A stretch of 64,000 nucleotides of DNA, taken from CAVUCH01 sp963763095. GTDB lineage: Bacteria > Acidobacteriota > Vicinamibacteria > Vicinamibacterales > JAENWD01. The stretch is taken from positions 1 through 64,000 of the forward strand of contig CAVXNR010000028.1 in the NCBI GenBank assembly GCA_963763095.1, given 5' to 3'. The notes under the pieces are model-generated. The model searched no databases and was not told where the DNA came from. It saw only the letters and a list, made by a program, of their open reading frames with translations. The translations under genes and the position numbers were made by a program. This document shows positions 9,372-18,157 of this stretch, piece after piece (position 1 is the first letter of the stretch; every line of letters starts with the position of its first letter).

Positions 9372-9476
9372 CTTCGGGCTCCCGGCTCCTGGCTCCGGGC
9401 TCCAGGGCCTGTCAGGCTCCGGGCCTCGCTGAGGACACGCCCAGCGCCCAGCGCCTAGCGCCTACCGCGCCTAGTA
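9372..9476. repeat. Word-like repeat tract (family B) overlapping the 3' end of the kinase gene
   Basis: The tract is built from near-copies of GGCTCCGGGCTCC and GCGCCCAGCGCCTAGCGCCTA. Its right part (from 9412) is translated on the minus strand as the last residues of the sugar kinase (GAVGARRWALGVSSARPGA). A similar AGGCGCTGGGC stretch forms the tail of the YheT-like hydrolase gene at 54115-54140. Confidence 0.65.
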
Positions 9477-10923
9477 AGATCCGCCGCGTTCCGAACACCG
9501 CCGCACCGTCGGACGATCCGCTGAACACGTGCGCCGTGCGGCCGCTGCGCTCCATGTACTGCGCAGCGATCTCCTCCACCGTGGAGCCTGCGTCGGCGCG
9601 TGCCAACAGTGCGACCGTGCCACCGCTGCCCCCGCCCGTGATCTTCGCGCCATAGATGCCACGCGCAGCGCCTGCTGCGCGCGCGAGCGCCACAAGATCG
9701 TCGGTGCCGCCCGATCCGAGGCCACACGCGGAGTAGCTCGCGTGCGATTCGTACATCAATGCGCCGAGCTCCGTGGCCAATTCGTCCGGGTCGGGCGCGG
9801 TCCGCCCGGCAAACGCTTCCAGCTGCTGTCGCCACCGCAGCACGCGCCGGTGTTCGGCAATCGGATGCCTGGCAGGAATGCGCACCGCGTAGATGGTCGA
9901 CGCGTCCACCACCGTCACCCGATCCGTCGTGCCGCCATAACGCCCGAGGAAGTCAGCCCCGAGCATTCGCTCCGGAATTTGCGCGGCGTGCGCCTCGAAC
10001 TCGTCCGGCGTAACGTTGGCCAGGTACCCGTGCCAGCGCGGATCGTCGATCCGCACCTGGCCGTCCCTGACGCCCGGATACACGCGCAGCCCTGCGAGCT
10101 CCGCGAGCACCCGGTACCCCATGAAAGCACCCACGCGCACCGACCCGTAGTCGGCACCGGCGACTGCATGGCGAATGCCGGAATCGATGCCCCACACCGC
10201 AAGCGACCCGGGAATGGGCACTGTGCCCTCGAACTCCGCCGGCTGGCAGAGGAGCGCCATCAGCCGTCCCTTCTCGCCGTGGATCGCGGCCATCTGGTCC
10301 ATCACGCCGCATGGAGCCCCGACGACAAGGTTTTCCACCTGCTGACAGAGCAGCGCCATGTCGCGCGGCGGCACATTCAGTCCGGCAGCGTTGACCAGTG
10401 CCTGCATGACGGCGGCCTCGAGCGCGGCCGACGAACTGACGCCCTTCCCTTCCGGCACGGCTGACTGAACAGCCACCCGTGCACCCATCCCCAGGGGCAG
10501 CCCGCGCTCACGCGCGAGCACCAGCCAGGCCCCGGCGACGTAGGCGGCCCAGTGGCGTTCGGGATCCGCGGCGAACCAGGCGCGCACCTCCGCGTAAGTC
10601 GCTGGCGAGCCGCCCGGCGCGATCGCCTCGAGAGGCACGGTGCAGTGCCGTGACGCACCGGTGTCGGAGAGGCTGACGATCCGCAGGACGCGCTCGGGGT
10701 GCATCTGCACGGCCGCATACGTCGCCTCGCGAATGGGCCACTGGAGCACGAGGGCGCCGGAGTAATCGGCAATGCCCCCCATGACATCCAGACGTCCGGG
10801 CGCCCGCGCAACCACGACCTCGGTGTCAGGCGCGAACAGCCCGCGAGCGGGCACAAACGGGTGATGGTCGAGCGTCTGGAGGCGATCGACGAAGCTGGTG
10901 ACGTCTCCGGTGGCGTGACGCAT
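9412..10923 (-). CDS. GHMP sugar kinase, galactokinase/L-arabinokinase-like
   Basis: An ATP-dependent sugar 1-kinase of the GHMP family. The first motif, ARAPGRLDVMGGIADYSG (residues about 38-55), matches plant-type L-arabinokinase rather than standard GalK, which has GRVNLIGEHTDY. The ATP-binding glycine/serine loop is VPEGKGVSSSAALE, and motif 3 is KITGGGSGGTVALL. In this operon, between galT/IMPase and galE, it most likely phosphorylates galactose, but arabinose is possible. The ATG at 10923 is preferred over one eleven codons upstream that lies in a GGAGCCTGGAGCC repeat. The last ~20 residues are encoded by the repeat tract and are probably not functional. Confidence 0.85.
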   Translation of the reverse strand: MRHATGDVTSFVDRLQTLDHHPFVPARGLFAPDTEVVVARAPGRLDVMGGIADYSGALVLQWPIREATYAAVQMHPERVLRIVSLSDTGASRHCTVPLEAIAPGGSPATYAEVRAWFAADPERHWAAYVAGAWLVLARERGLPLGMGARVAVQSAVPEGKGVSSSAALEAAVMQALVNAAGLNVPPRDMALLCQQVENLVVGAPCGVMDQMAAIHGEKGRLMALLCQPAEFEGTVPIPGSLAVWGIDSGIRHAVAGADYGSVRVGAFMGYRVLAELAGLRVYPGVRDGQVRIDDPRWHGYLANVTPDEFEAHAAQIPERMLGADFLGRYGGTTDRVTVVDASTIYAVRIPARHPIAEHRRVLRWRQQLEAFAGRTAPDPDELATELGALMYESHASYSACGLGSGGTDDLVALARAAGAARGIYGAKITGGGSGGTVALLARADAGSTVEEIAAQYMERSGRTAHVFSGSSDGAAVFGTRRILLGAVGARRWALGVSSARPGA

Positions 10924-10960
10924 TACAGGGCCGCGAAGCCTGGAGCCTGGAGCCAATCCA

Positions 10961-11971
10961 TCACAACAGTCCCCGCCGCGTGAGCGCGTGCTGCAGCCGC
11001 GGCTCGACCTGGGCGCGGATTCCGTTATTCGCGTAACCGACCCAGGACACGTCGGGCTCGACCGCGAGCGGGGCGTCGAGCTGTTTCCCCTGCGCGTCGG
11101 TCACGATCACGCCGAGCTCCCGTGCGATTAACTCGGTCGCGAGATCGTACGGGTGACAGCAGATGCCGAGCGGGCGGCCGCTGCGGGCCAGGTGTGTGTC
11201 CATGAGCGGCCGGATGTCGGCAACGAACCGGTCGTGACCCGCCATCAGCTCATAGAGCTGCCCGCCGGTGGCAATGTACTGATCCTCGAACAGATGTGCC
11301 TTGCCAGGTTGCGGCGGACCGAGCGCGGAGAAGACGATCTCTTCGTCGATCGCCGCGAGCTCCTCCCGGGCGCCGGGGAAGAACCGCGCGATCATGGCGA
11401 ACCCGTGCGCGATCGTCTGCGCGTTTGACGGCCGCAACGTCAGCGGCGTCCGCTCGCCGGTAAGCCGATTGAACCGCTCGGCGTGCGCCCCTTCGCCCCG
11501 CACGGCCCAGAGCACGTCACACAGGTGCTGCTTGACCAGCGGGATCTCGGTCTGCACCGCCAGCTCGATGTCGCTCAGGCGTGTGTCCGCGCCACGGTTC
11601 GGCGCCACGCCGGTGAGCACCCACGCGCTGCGCTTCTGATACATGATCGCGCGGGTCCCATCGATCGGATCGACGATGATCCGCCAGCGCGCTGCGTCCT
11701 CAGAGGTGCCCCGCGGCAAGACGACGTGACCGCCCTCGATCCCTTCCGCGATAAGCACCAGCGGCGTCCGGGGGGCCACCTCGCGCGAAAAGAAGTCCAC
11801 GAGCGTTTCTTCGCTGACCCGGTCGACCGCGTAGATCGTGTCGCCCGCCTCCTCGGCGGCGATCCCGGACATCTCGTCGAGCGACGCGCGCTCGCACGCA
11901 TCCACGACGGCACGACGGACCTCTGCCTGCAGCTCGCGGATCGGGGCGAGGAGGTCGTGGATGGTGTTCAT
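10961..11971 (-). CDS. Inositol monophosphatase-family sugar phosphatase
   Basis: A Mg2+-dependent phosphatase of the IMPase/FBPase superfamily. The metal-binding motif is DPIDGTRAIMYQKRSAW (residues about 99-115), with an upstream acidic helix around IAEGIEGG. The distal motif is CCHPYDLATELIARELGV. At 336 residues it is longer than a typical SuhB, and the substrate could be a sugar phosphate. It sits between galT (25-bp gap) and the GHMP kinase (37-bp gap) in one transcription unit. A role in galactose-1-phosphate or inositol phosphate turnover is therefore inferred, not shown. Confidence 0.82.
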   Translation of the reverse strand: MNTIHDLLAPIRELQAEVRRAVVDACERASLDEMSGIAAEEAGDTIYAVDRVSEETLVDFFSREVAPRTPLVLIAEGIEGGHVVLPRGTSEDAARWRIIVDPIDGTRAIMYQKRSAWVLTGVAPNRGADTRLSDIELAVQTEIPLVKQHLCDVLWAVRGEGAHAERFNRLTGERTPLTLRPSNAQTIAHGFAMIARFFPGAREELAAIDEEIVFSALGPPQPGKAHLFEDQYIATGGQLYELMAGHDRFVADIRPLMDTHLARSGRPLGICCHPYDLATELIARELGVIVTDAQGKQLDAPLAVEPDVSWVGYANNGIRAQVEPRLQHALTRRGLL

Positions 11972-11996
11972 CGTTGGAGCCGATCCGAGGCCACCG

Positions 11997-13028
11997 TCAC
12001 CGTGCCCTCTTGTAATGGACGGCGGGCACTGTTCGCAACTCGGCGGCCTTCTCTTCCGGCGCCGTGTCGCTCAGGAAGTTGCCACCCCCGATCTCCGGCC
12101 CGGCCAGGTATTTCAGCAGATTGGGTTTGCGGAGCGGCGGGTGGAACTCGATATGGAAGTGGAAGCCCGGATACTCGCGACCGTCGGTCGGGGCCTGGTG
12201 CAGCGGCATGACGTAGGGAAACGGCATCTGCCACAGGTTGTCGAAGCGGACGAGAACCTCCTGTAACACCGCGGCGAGATCGCGCCGCTCGGCCGCGGAG
12301 AGTGCCGCGAGGCTCGGGTGCGTCGCCTTCGGCGCCACGAAGACCTCGTAGGCGTAACGCGCGAAGTACGGCACGAAGGCGATGGCCGAGTCGTTCTCCG
12401 CGATGATGCGGCGGCCGTCGGAATGCTCGGCGGCAAGAACGTCCTGGAACAAGATGTGACCCGTGCTGGCCAGGTGCCGCTCGCCAGCGCCCGCTTCCGT
12501 CTCGATCGTCTTGAATACGAAATTGGTCGCGTAGATCTGGCAGTGGGGGTGGGGGTTCGAGACCCCGACGACCTCCCCCTTGTTCTCGAACACGAGCACG
12601 TGGTCGATGCCGTCCCGTTCGCCCAGATCCCGGTACTGCTCCTGCCACACCTCCAGGAGGCGATCGACCTCGGGCAGCTCCAGTTCCGCCAGCGTGAGGT
12701 CGTGCCGAGGGCTGTAGCAGACCACCCGCGCGATGCCGGCTGCAGGGCGGTTACGGTAGATGCCCGCGGCCGGCGCCGCCACACGCGGGGCGAGCGGCCC
12801 GACCGACGGATGGTCGTTGTCGAACACGTAGACACCCGTATACGAGGGGTTTCGCGCGCCACTCACCCGCCCGTTCCCGGGGCACAGATAACAATCCGCC
12901 ACGTAGGGCGGCACGGCAGCCGCAGCTTGACGGACCTCCTGGCCGATCCACGGACGGTCCTGCCGGTGCGCGGCCACAATGACCCACTCTTCTCGCAGCG
13001 GGTGCCAGCGTTCTTCCCAGACGGGCAT
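11997..13028 (-). CDS. galT: Galactose-1-phosphate uridylyltransferase
   Basis: Transfers UMP between UDP-glucose and galactose-1-phosphate, in the cytoplasm. It belongs to the HIT-like GalT family. The zinc-type motif CYLCPGN lies at residues about 46-52, with NPSYTGVYVFDNDHPS after it. The active-site HPHCQIYA (His-Pro-His) lies at about 163-170, and a second histidine block, GFHFHIEFHPP, lies near residue 290. At 343 residues it has the normal size. It is the first gene of the galT-IMPase-kinase-galE operon. Upstream is a repeat tract and then the broken symporter on the same strand, which may have been a sugar permease for the pathway. Confidence 0.95.
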   Translation of the reverse strand: MPVWEERWHPLREEWVIVAAHRQDRPWIGQEVRQAAAAVPPYVADCYLCPGNGRVSGARNPSYTGVYVFDNDHPSVGPLAPRVAAPAAGIYRNRPAAGIARVVCYSPRHDLTLAELELPEVDRLLEVWQEQYRDLGERDGIDHVLVFENKGEVVGVSNPHPHCQIYATNFVFKTIETEAGAGERHLASTGHILFQDVLAAEHSDGRRIIAENDSAIAFVPYFARYAYEVFVAPKATHPSLAALSAAERRDLAAVLQEVLVRFDNLWQMPFPYVMPLHQAPTDGREYPGFHFHIEFHPPLRKPNLLKYLAGPEIGGGNFLSDTAPEEKAAELRTVPAVHYKRAR

Positions 13029-13045
13029 AGGACGGTTCGACGGCT

Positions 13046-13145
13046 ACTCTCCAGGCTGCAGACTGCAGGCTCCAGGCTGCAGGCGCGGTGTACGGCCTCA
13101 GGCCAGACATGGGCTGCAGGCTGCAGCCTGCCGCCCGACGCCTGA
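13046..13145. repeat. Mosaic repeat, family B (CTGCAGGCTCCAGG type)
   Basis: About 100 bp made of near-repeats of GGCTGCAGACTGCAGGCTCC, then GGCCTCAGGCCAGACATGGG, then GGCTGCAGGCTGCAGCCTGC. It occupies the space between the symporter and galT. The same order of words occurs near 37979, 47488 and 63607. Confidence 0.8.
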
Positions 13146-13149
13146 GCCG

Positions 13150-14919
<1,770 letters not shown>

Positions 14920-15054
14920 ATTCGCTCAGTCACCTTCCTCCGGGCTACGATGAGGACTGTCGGCCCGTCACACGTCTGTTGTCAGCGGCCATAGCCTATC
15001 GCGACGATGGCGCGAGTCGCGACAGAATTTCGCTGGGGCGGAGGCCCTCACACC

Positions 15055-15231
15055 ATGAGCCTTGGGATTCCCGAGCTTCTCATCATCCTCGTGATTGTCG
15101 TGCTGATCTTCGGGGCCGGGCGCCTTGCGGGTCTCGGCCGAGGCCTCGGGCAGGCCATTCGCGGGTTCAAGGAGGAGCTGCCTGGCGAGCAGGCCGACGA
15201 CGACCGGCCGCGACGCCGCGACCACGACTGA
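15055..15231 (+). CDS. tatA: Twin-arginine translocase subunit TatA/E
   Basis: The pore-forming subunit of the Tat system, which exports folded proteins across the inner membrane. The short N-terminus MSLGIPELLIILVIVVLIFGAG is the single membrane helix, and the hinge Phe-Gly is present (FGAGRLAGLGRGLGQAI). An amphipathic helix and a charged tail follow (GFKEELPGEQADDDRPRRR). The ATG at 15055 is chosen over one at 15007 because TatA proteins begin directly at this helix; a GGAGG lies just upstream. No tatB or tatC is nearby. Confidence 0.92.
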   Translation: MSLGIPELLIILVIVVLIFGAGRLAGLGRGLGQAIRGFKEELPGEQADDDRPRRRDHD

Positions 15232-15493
15232 CGAGCCGGCACGCACGGCCCGGCCGGGGCGTGGCCCCGCAGCAGAGCTCCTTGCGTCACCTCGTCGCGC
15301 TTGCTACGATCGCAGGGTAGCCGTCGACCCGACCCGTTCTGAGAGGCCACACTTCAACATCCTGGGTGGCCAGCGGCGCCCGCGGGCCGGTGGCCCGTAG
15401 TTTTCGGAAAGTATCGCGCGCGATCGCCGGATGATCGCCGCAAGGCGTTGCCCCTGTGCGTTTACGGGTGCGGCGGCGCCGGAGGAGTGAAGC
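15232..15493. other. Gene-free interval
   Basis: 262 bp between tatA and the small basic gene. It contains one short GC-rich inverted repeat (GCGCCCGCGGGCC) and a modestly AT-richer patch around 15400 (GTAGTTTTCGGAAAGTAT), which may hold the promoter for the next three genes. I see no RNA gene or ORF. Confidence 0.5.
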
Positions 15494-15730
15494 ATGGCCA
15501 ATCGATCCCGACCAACGCTGCAGAAGCGAGAACGGGAGAAGGCGCGAATGGAACGCCAGCGCCAGAAGGAGCAGCGGCGTCAGGACACCAAGGAGCGCCG
15601 ATCGAACGAAGGGCCCCGTCCCTCGGGTGAAGATCCTGACCTGGCGGGTATCACTCCGGGCCCGCAGCCGCTCGCAGACTGGCAGATCGACGAGACCGCC
15701 GAAGCGGCTGATGCCGAGCCCAAGTCCTGA
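15494..15730 (+). CDS. Small highly charged conserved protein
   Basis: A 78-residue protein with a strong GGAGGAG ribosome site. The first half is an extremely basic/acidic helix, RSRPTLQKREREKARMERQR, followed by Gln/Lys repeats; the second half is acidic and Pro/Ala-rich. This build is typical of small basic proteins seen beside translation or housekeeping genes in Acidobacteriota, but I recognise no named domain. Its stop overlaps the start of the GNAT gene by 20 bp, implying co-translation. Confidence 0.7.
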   Translation: MANRSRPTLQKREREKARMERQRQKEQRRQDTKERRSNEGPRPSGEDPDLAGITPGPQPLADWQIDETAEAADAEPKS

Positions 15731-16328
15731 CCGGCCGTGGAGTACCCTGATCAAGCAGTACCCGCTCGAGCAAGGCGCCCTGGAAATCCAGTATCTGGAA
15801 GAATTCTTCGGCGAGTTTCCACGCAAGAAGACAGCGGCTGAGATCGTCCAACGGCTGGTCGGGCGCGAGCACCTGCTGCTGATGGCCGAAGCGCCTCTCC
15901 CCTCCGACCCCGGCATCATCGTCCCCGCGTCCTACAAAGTGATGCACGAGCTCCGGGCGGCGGAGACCGAGCCGAAGCTGCGCGATCTCGTCCATCGGCT
16001 GGAGGACTGCGTCAATTTCGACGGCCGCAAGGTGCTGTACACCTGGATCGGCGGGACGCGCCGCGACTGGCGGGGGCAGGGACATTTCCGAGCGCTCACC
16101 GAGGAGAGCGAAGCCTGGGCCTTCGCATCCGGCTACGACGAGGTGGTGGTCAAGACGAAGAACAAGTTCTTCGAGATGCGCAGCACCCTCGATAAGCTCC
16201 GGTTCGAGGTCATCAAGTTCGAACGCCATCCCGAGGATGGCGGCGAATCGAAGGTCTACCTGAGCAAGAAGCTGCACGCGGGCGTGCTGCAGGGTCACCG
16301 CTCCATGCGGACCGTTGTGCAGGTATAG
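15711..16328 (+). CDS. GNAT-family N-acetyltransferase
   Basis: A 205-residue protein with an acetyl-CoA-binding GNAT core. The strand KVLYTWIGGTRRDW leads into motif A (RGQGHFRALTEESEAWA), followed by GYDEVVVKTKNKFFEMRS and LDKLRFEVIKFERH, the usual beta4-alpha4-beta5 region. The start ATG at 15711 lies inside the preceding small gene (20-bp overlap). The stop is 5 bp before the ispG start, so it is probably expressed with ispG. The acceptor is unknown. Confidence 0.8.
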   Translation: MPSPSPDRPWSTLIKQYPLEQGALEIQYLEEFFGEFPRKKTAAEIVQRLVGREHLLLMAEAPLPSDPGIIVPASYKVMHELRAAETEPKLRDLVHRLEDCVNFDGRKVLYTWIGGTRRDWRGQGHFRALTEESEAWAFASGYDEVVVKTKNKFFEMRSTLDKLRFEVIKFERHPEDGGESKVYLSKKLHAGVLQGHRSMRTVVQV

Positions 16329-16333
16329 CGTCC

Positions 16334-17572
16334 ATGCAAGCCGCGCGACTTCACCGGACGGTTGGGGTCAAGGTCGGGCGCTTCCAGGTCGGGGGCGGTG
16401 CGCCCGTGGTCGTCCAGTCGATGACCATGACGGACACAGCCGACGCACGCGCGACCGCGCAGCAGGTAGTCGAGCTCGCCGAGGCCGGGTCCGAGATGGT
16501 CCGGGTCACGGTGAACCTGCCCGAAGCCGCGGCCGCGGTGCCCGAGATCAAGCAGCGAATGCTCGATGCCGGCTGCACGGTGCCGCTCATCGGCGACTTC
16601 CACTACAACGGGCACCTCCTGCTGACCCGCTACCCCGCCTGCGCCGCGGCGCTCGACAAGTACCGCATCAATCCCGGCAACGTCGGCACAGGACGCCGGC
16701 GTGATGAGCAGTTCACGACCATCTGCAAGGTGGCAGGGGACCACGGCAAACCGGTGCGCATCGGCGTCAATGGCGGCTCTCTCAACCAGGAGCTCGTCAT
16801 GCAGCAGATGCAGGACAACACGGACAGGAACCTCGGGCTCACGTCCGAGCAGATCCTGAATGCCTGCATGGTGCTCTCGGCGCTGCAATCGACGGAGCTG
16901 GCGCAGGAGGCCGGCCTCCGGCGCGACCAGATCATCATCTCGTGCAAGGTGTCGCGGCCGCGCGATCTCGTCGAGATCTACCGCGACCTCGCGCGCAAGA
17001 CCGAGCAGCCGCTGCATCTCGGGCTCACCGAGGCGGGCATGGGCATGAAGGGGCTGGTCTGGTCGGCGACCGCGATGGGGATTCTGCTGAACGAGGGGAT
17101 CGGCGATACGATCCGCGTCTCGCTCACCCCGCGGCCAGGCGGCGATCGCCGTGAGGAGGTGTACGCTGCGTGCGAGATCCTGCAGGCGCTCGGGGTGCGC
17201 GCGTTCTCGCCGAGCGTGACCGCGTGCCCGGGCTGCGGCCGCACCACCAGCTCCACGTTCCAGGAGCTCGCCGAACGCGTGCAGGCCTACATCCGCGAGC
17301 AGATGCCCGAGTGGAAGGGGCGGTACCAGGGCGTCGAGTCGCTCACCCTTGCGGTGATGGGATGCGTCGTCAATGGTCCCGGCGAGTCGAAGGCCGCCAA
17401 CATCGGCATCAGCCTGCCAGGCACCGGCGAGGCACCGAACTGCCCCGTGTTCATCGACGGCGTGCACGTCGACACCTTCCGGGGCACGTACGAAGAGCTC
17501 GCCGCAGCGTTCCAGCGGCTGATCGACGAGTACGTCGAGCGGAAGTATCCCCGCAAGCCGGTCACGGTATGA
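16334..17572 (+). CDS. ispG: 4-hydroxy-3-methylbut-2-enyl-diphosphate synthase
   Basis: The penultimate enzyme of the MEP isoprenoid pathway, converting MEcPP to HMBPP with a [4Fe-4S] cluster. The N-terminal TIM-barrel part shows VVVQSMTMTDTADA, LIGDFHYNGH and KYRINPGNVG. The C-terminal iron-sulfur part shows VTACPGCGRTTSSTFQ (two Cys ligands) and VMGCVVNGPGESK (third Cys and the catalytic Glu). At 412 residues it is the standard bacterial length without the large insert of plant and chlamydial forms. It is preceded directly by the GNAT gene and followed by the ATGCACA repeat region. Confidence 0.96.
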   Translation: MQAARLHRTVGVKVGRFQVGGGAPVVVQSMTMTDTADARATAQQVVELAEAGSEMVRVTVNLPEAAAAVPEIKQRMLDAGCTVPLIGDFHYNGHLLLTRYPACAAALDKYRINPGNVGTGRRRDEQFTTICKVAGDHGKPVRIGVNGGSLNQELVMQQMQDNTDRNLGLTSEQILNACMVLSALQSTELAQEAGLRRDQIIISCKVSRPRDLVEIYRDLARKTEQPLHLGLTEAGMGMKGLVWSATAMGILLNEGIGDTIRVSLTPRPGGDRREEVYAACEILQALGVRAFSPSVTACPGCGRTTSSTFQELAERVQAYIREQMPEWKGRYQGVESLTLAVMGCVVNGPGESKAANIGISLPGTGEAPNCPVFIDGVHVDTFRGTYEELAAAFQRLIDEYVERKYPRKPVTV

Positions 17573-17579
17573 GCTTGCG

Positions 17580-17677
17580 AATGCACAATGCAGAATGCAC
17601 GATGCACAATCGAAGACGGCATCTCCTGATTGTGCATCCTGCCATTGTGCATTCGGCATCGTGCATTGTGCATTGTT
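17580..17677. repeat. Inverted ATGCACA/TGTGCAT array, left flank of GIY-YIG gene
   Basis: The forward arm (17580-17611) carries four imperfect ATGCACA words. The inverted arm (17628-17677) carries TGTGCAT words. The centre is a perfect 10-bp stem, ATGCACAATC (17602-17611) against GATTGTGCAT (17628-17637), with a 16-nt loop. It fills the gap between ispG and the GIY-YIG gene. Confidence 0.85.
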
Positions 17678-17691
17678 CCCCCGCCCTGTAA

Positions 17692-17973
17692 GTGCCTCAT
17701 CACCACGTCTACGTCGTCTACCTGCGTAACCCGAAGCGCGACGGGCGCGCCGGATACTACGTGGGCATGACGGGGCTCACGCCCGACGAACGGTTCGCGA
17801 ACCACAAGAACGGAATCAAGGCCGCGGGCGTGGTGAAGCGATTCGGCGAGCGGCTCGTGCCGAAGCTCTATGCGCACCTGAACCCGATGACGTACGGGCA
17901 GGCGCTGAAGATGGAGCAGCAGCTGGCAGAAGAACTACGGGCGGCAGGCTACGTCGTGTTCGGCGGGCACTAA
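17692..17973 (+). CDS. GIY-YIG domain nuclease, small stand-alone
   Basis: A 93-residue protein that is essentially one GIY-YIG endonuclease domain. The strand HVYVVYLRNP corresponds to GIY, and GYYVGMTG corresponds to YIG. The catalytic Arg lies in DERFANHKNG and the Glu in LKMEQQLAEEL. The start is a GTG at 17692 with no good ribosome site. Stand-alone proteins of this kind are thought to be mobile or repair nucleases. Here it is bracketed on both sides by inverted arrays of one 7-bp word that I see nowhere else in the window, which suggests the gene and arrays move or persist as a unit. Confidence 0.78.
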   Translation: MPHHHVYVVYLRNPKRDGRAGYYVGMTGLTPDERFANHKNGIKAAGVVKRFGERLVPKLYAHLNPMTYGQALKMEQQLAEELRAAGYVVFGGH

Positions 17974-17980
17974 CTCGCGC

Positions 17981-18013
17981 AATGCACGATGCACAATGCA
18001 AAATGCACAATTC
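17981..18013. repeat. ATGCAC(A) direct array, right flank of GIY-YIG gene
   Basis: Four imperfect copies of the ATGCACA word begin 8 bp after the GIY-YIG stop (AATGCACGATGCACAATGCA and on). They are in the opposite orientation to the TGTGCAT array at 18091-18146, so the two can fold together as a long hairpin with a 77-nt loop. Confidence 0.85.
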
Positions 18014-18090
18014 AGAAAGGCCAGTCCCAAACCACAGGTTGTTTCCCTAATCCACAGATCGTGGGATGTTCGTGACTCGAAGCATCTCGT

Positions 18091-18146
18091 TGTGCATTGT
18101 GCATTGTGCATTGTGCATTGTGCATTGTGCATTGTGCATTGTGCAT
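18091..18146. repeat. Perfect 8-copy tandem repeat of TGTGCAT
   Basis: Fifty-six bases made of exactly eight uninterrupted copies of the 7-mer TGTGCAT. The array lies 11 bp from the 3' end of topoisomerase IB and is inverted relative to the ATGCACA words at 17981. Exact tandem 7-mers are prone to slippage. Confidence 0.95.
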
Positions 18147-18157
18147 TACACGTGTCA

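Noticed and set aside
10924..10956. Upstream ATG for the sugar kinase
   Set aside because: The extra eleven codons consist of GGAGCCTGGAGCC repeat words; the ATG at 10923 fits the family better.
16295..17659. Open frame of 454 codons opposite ispG
   Set aside because: ispG is complete with all iron-sulfur motifs; the antisense frame is a by-product of codon bias.
18091..18146. Short CRISPR or telomere-like array
   Set aside because: The 7-bp units are contiguous with no spacers; the inverted copies on the other side of the GIY-YIG gene explain it better as a palindromic repeat element.
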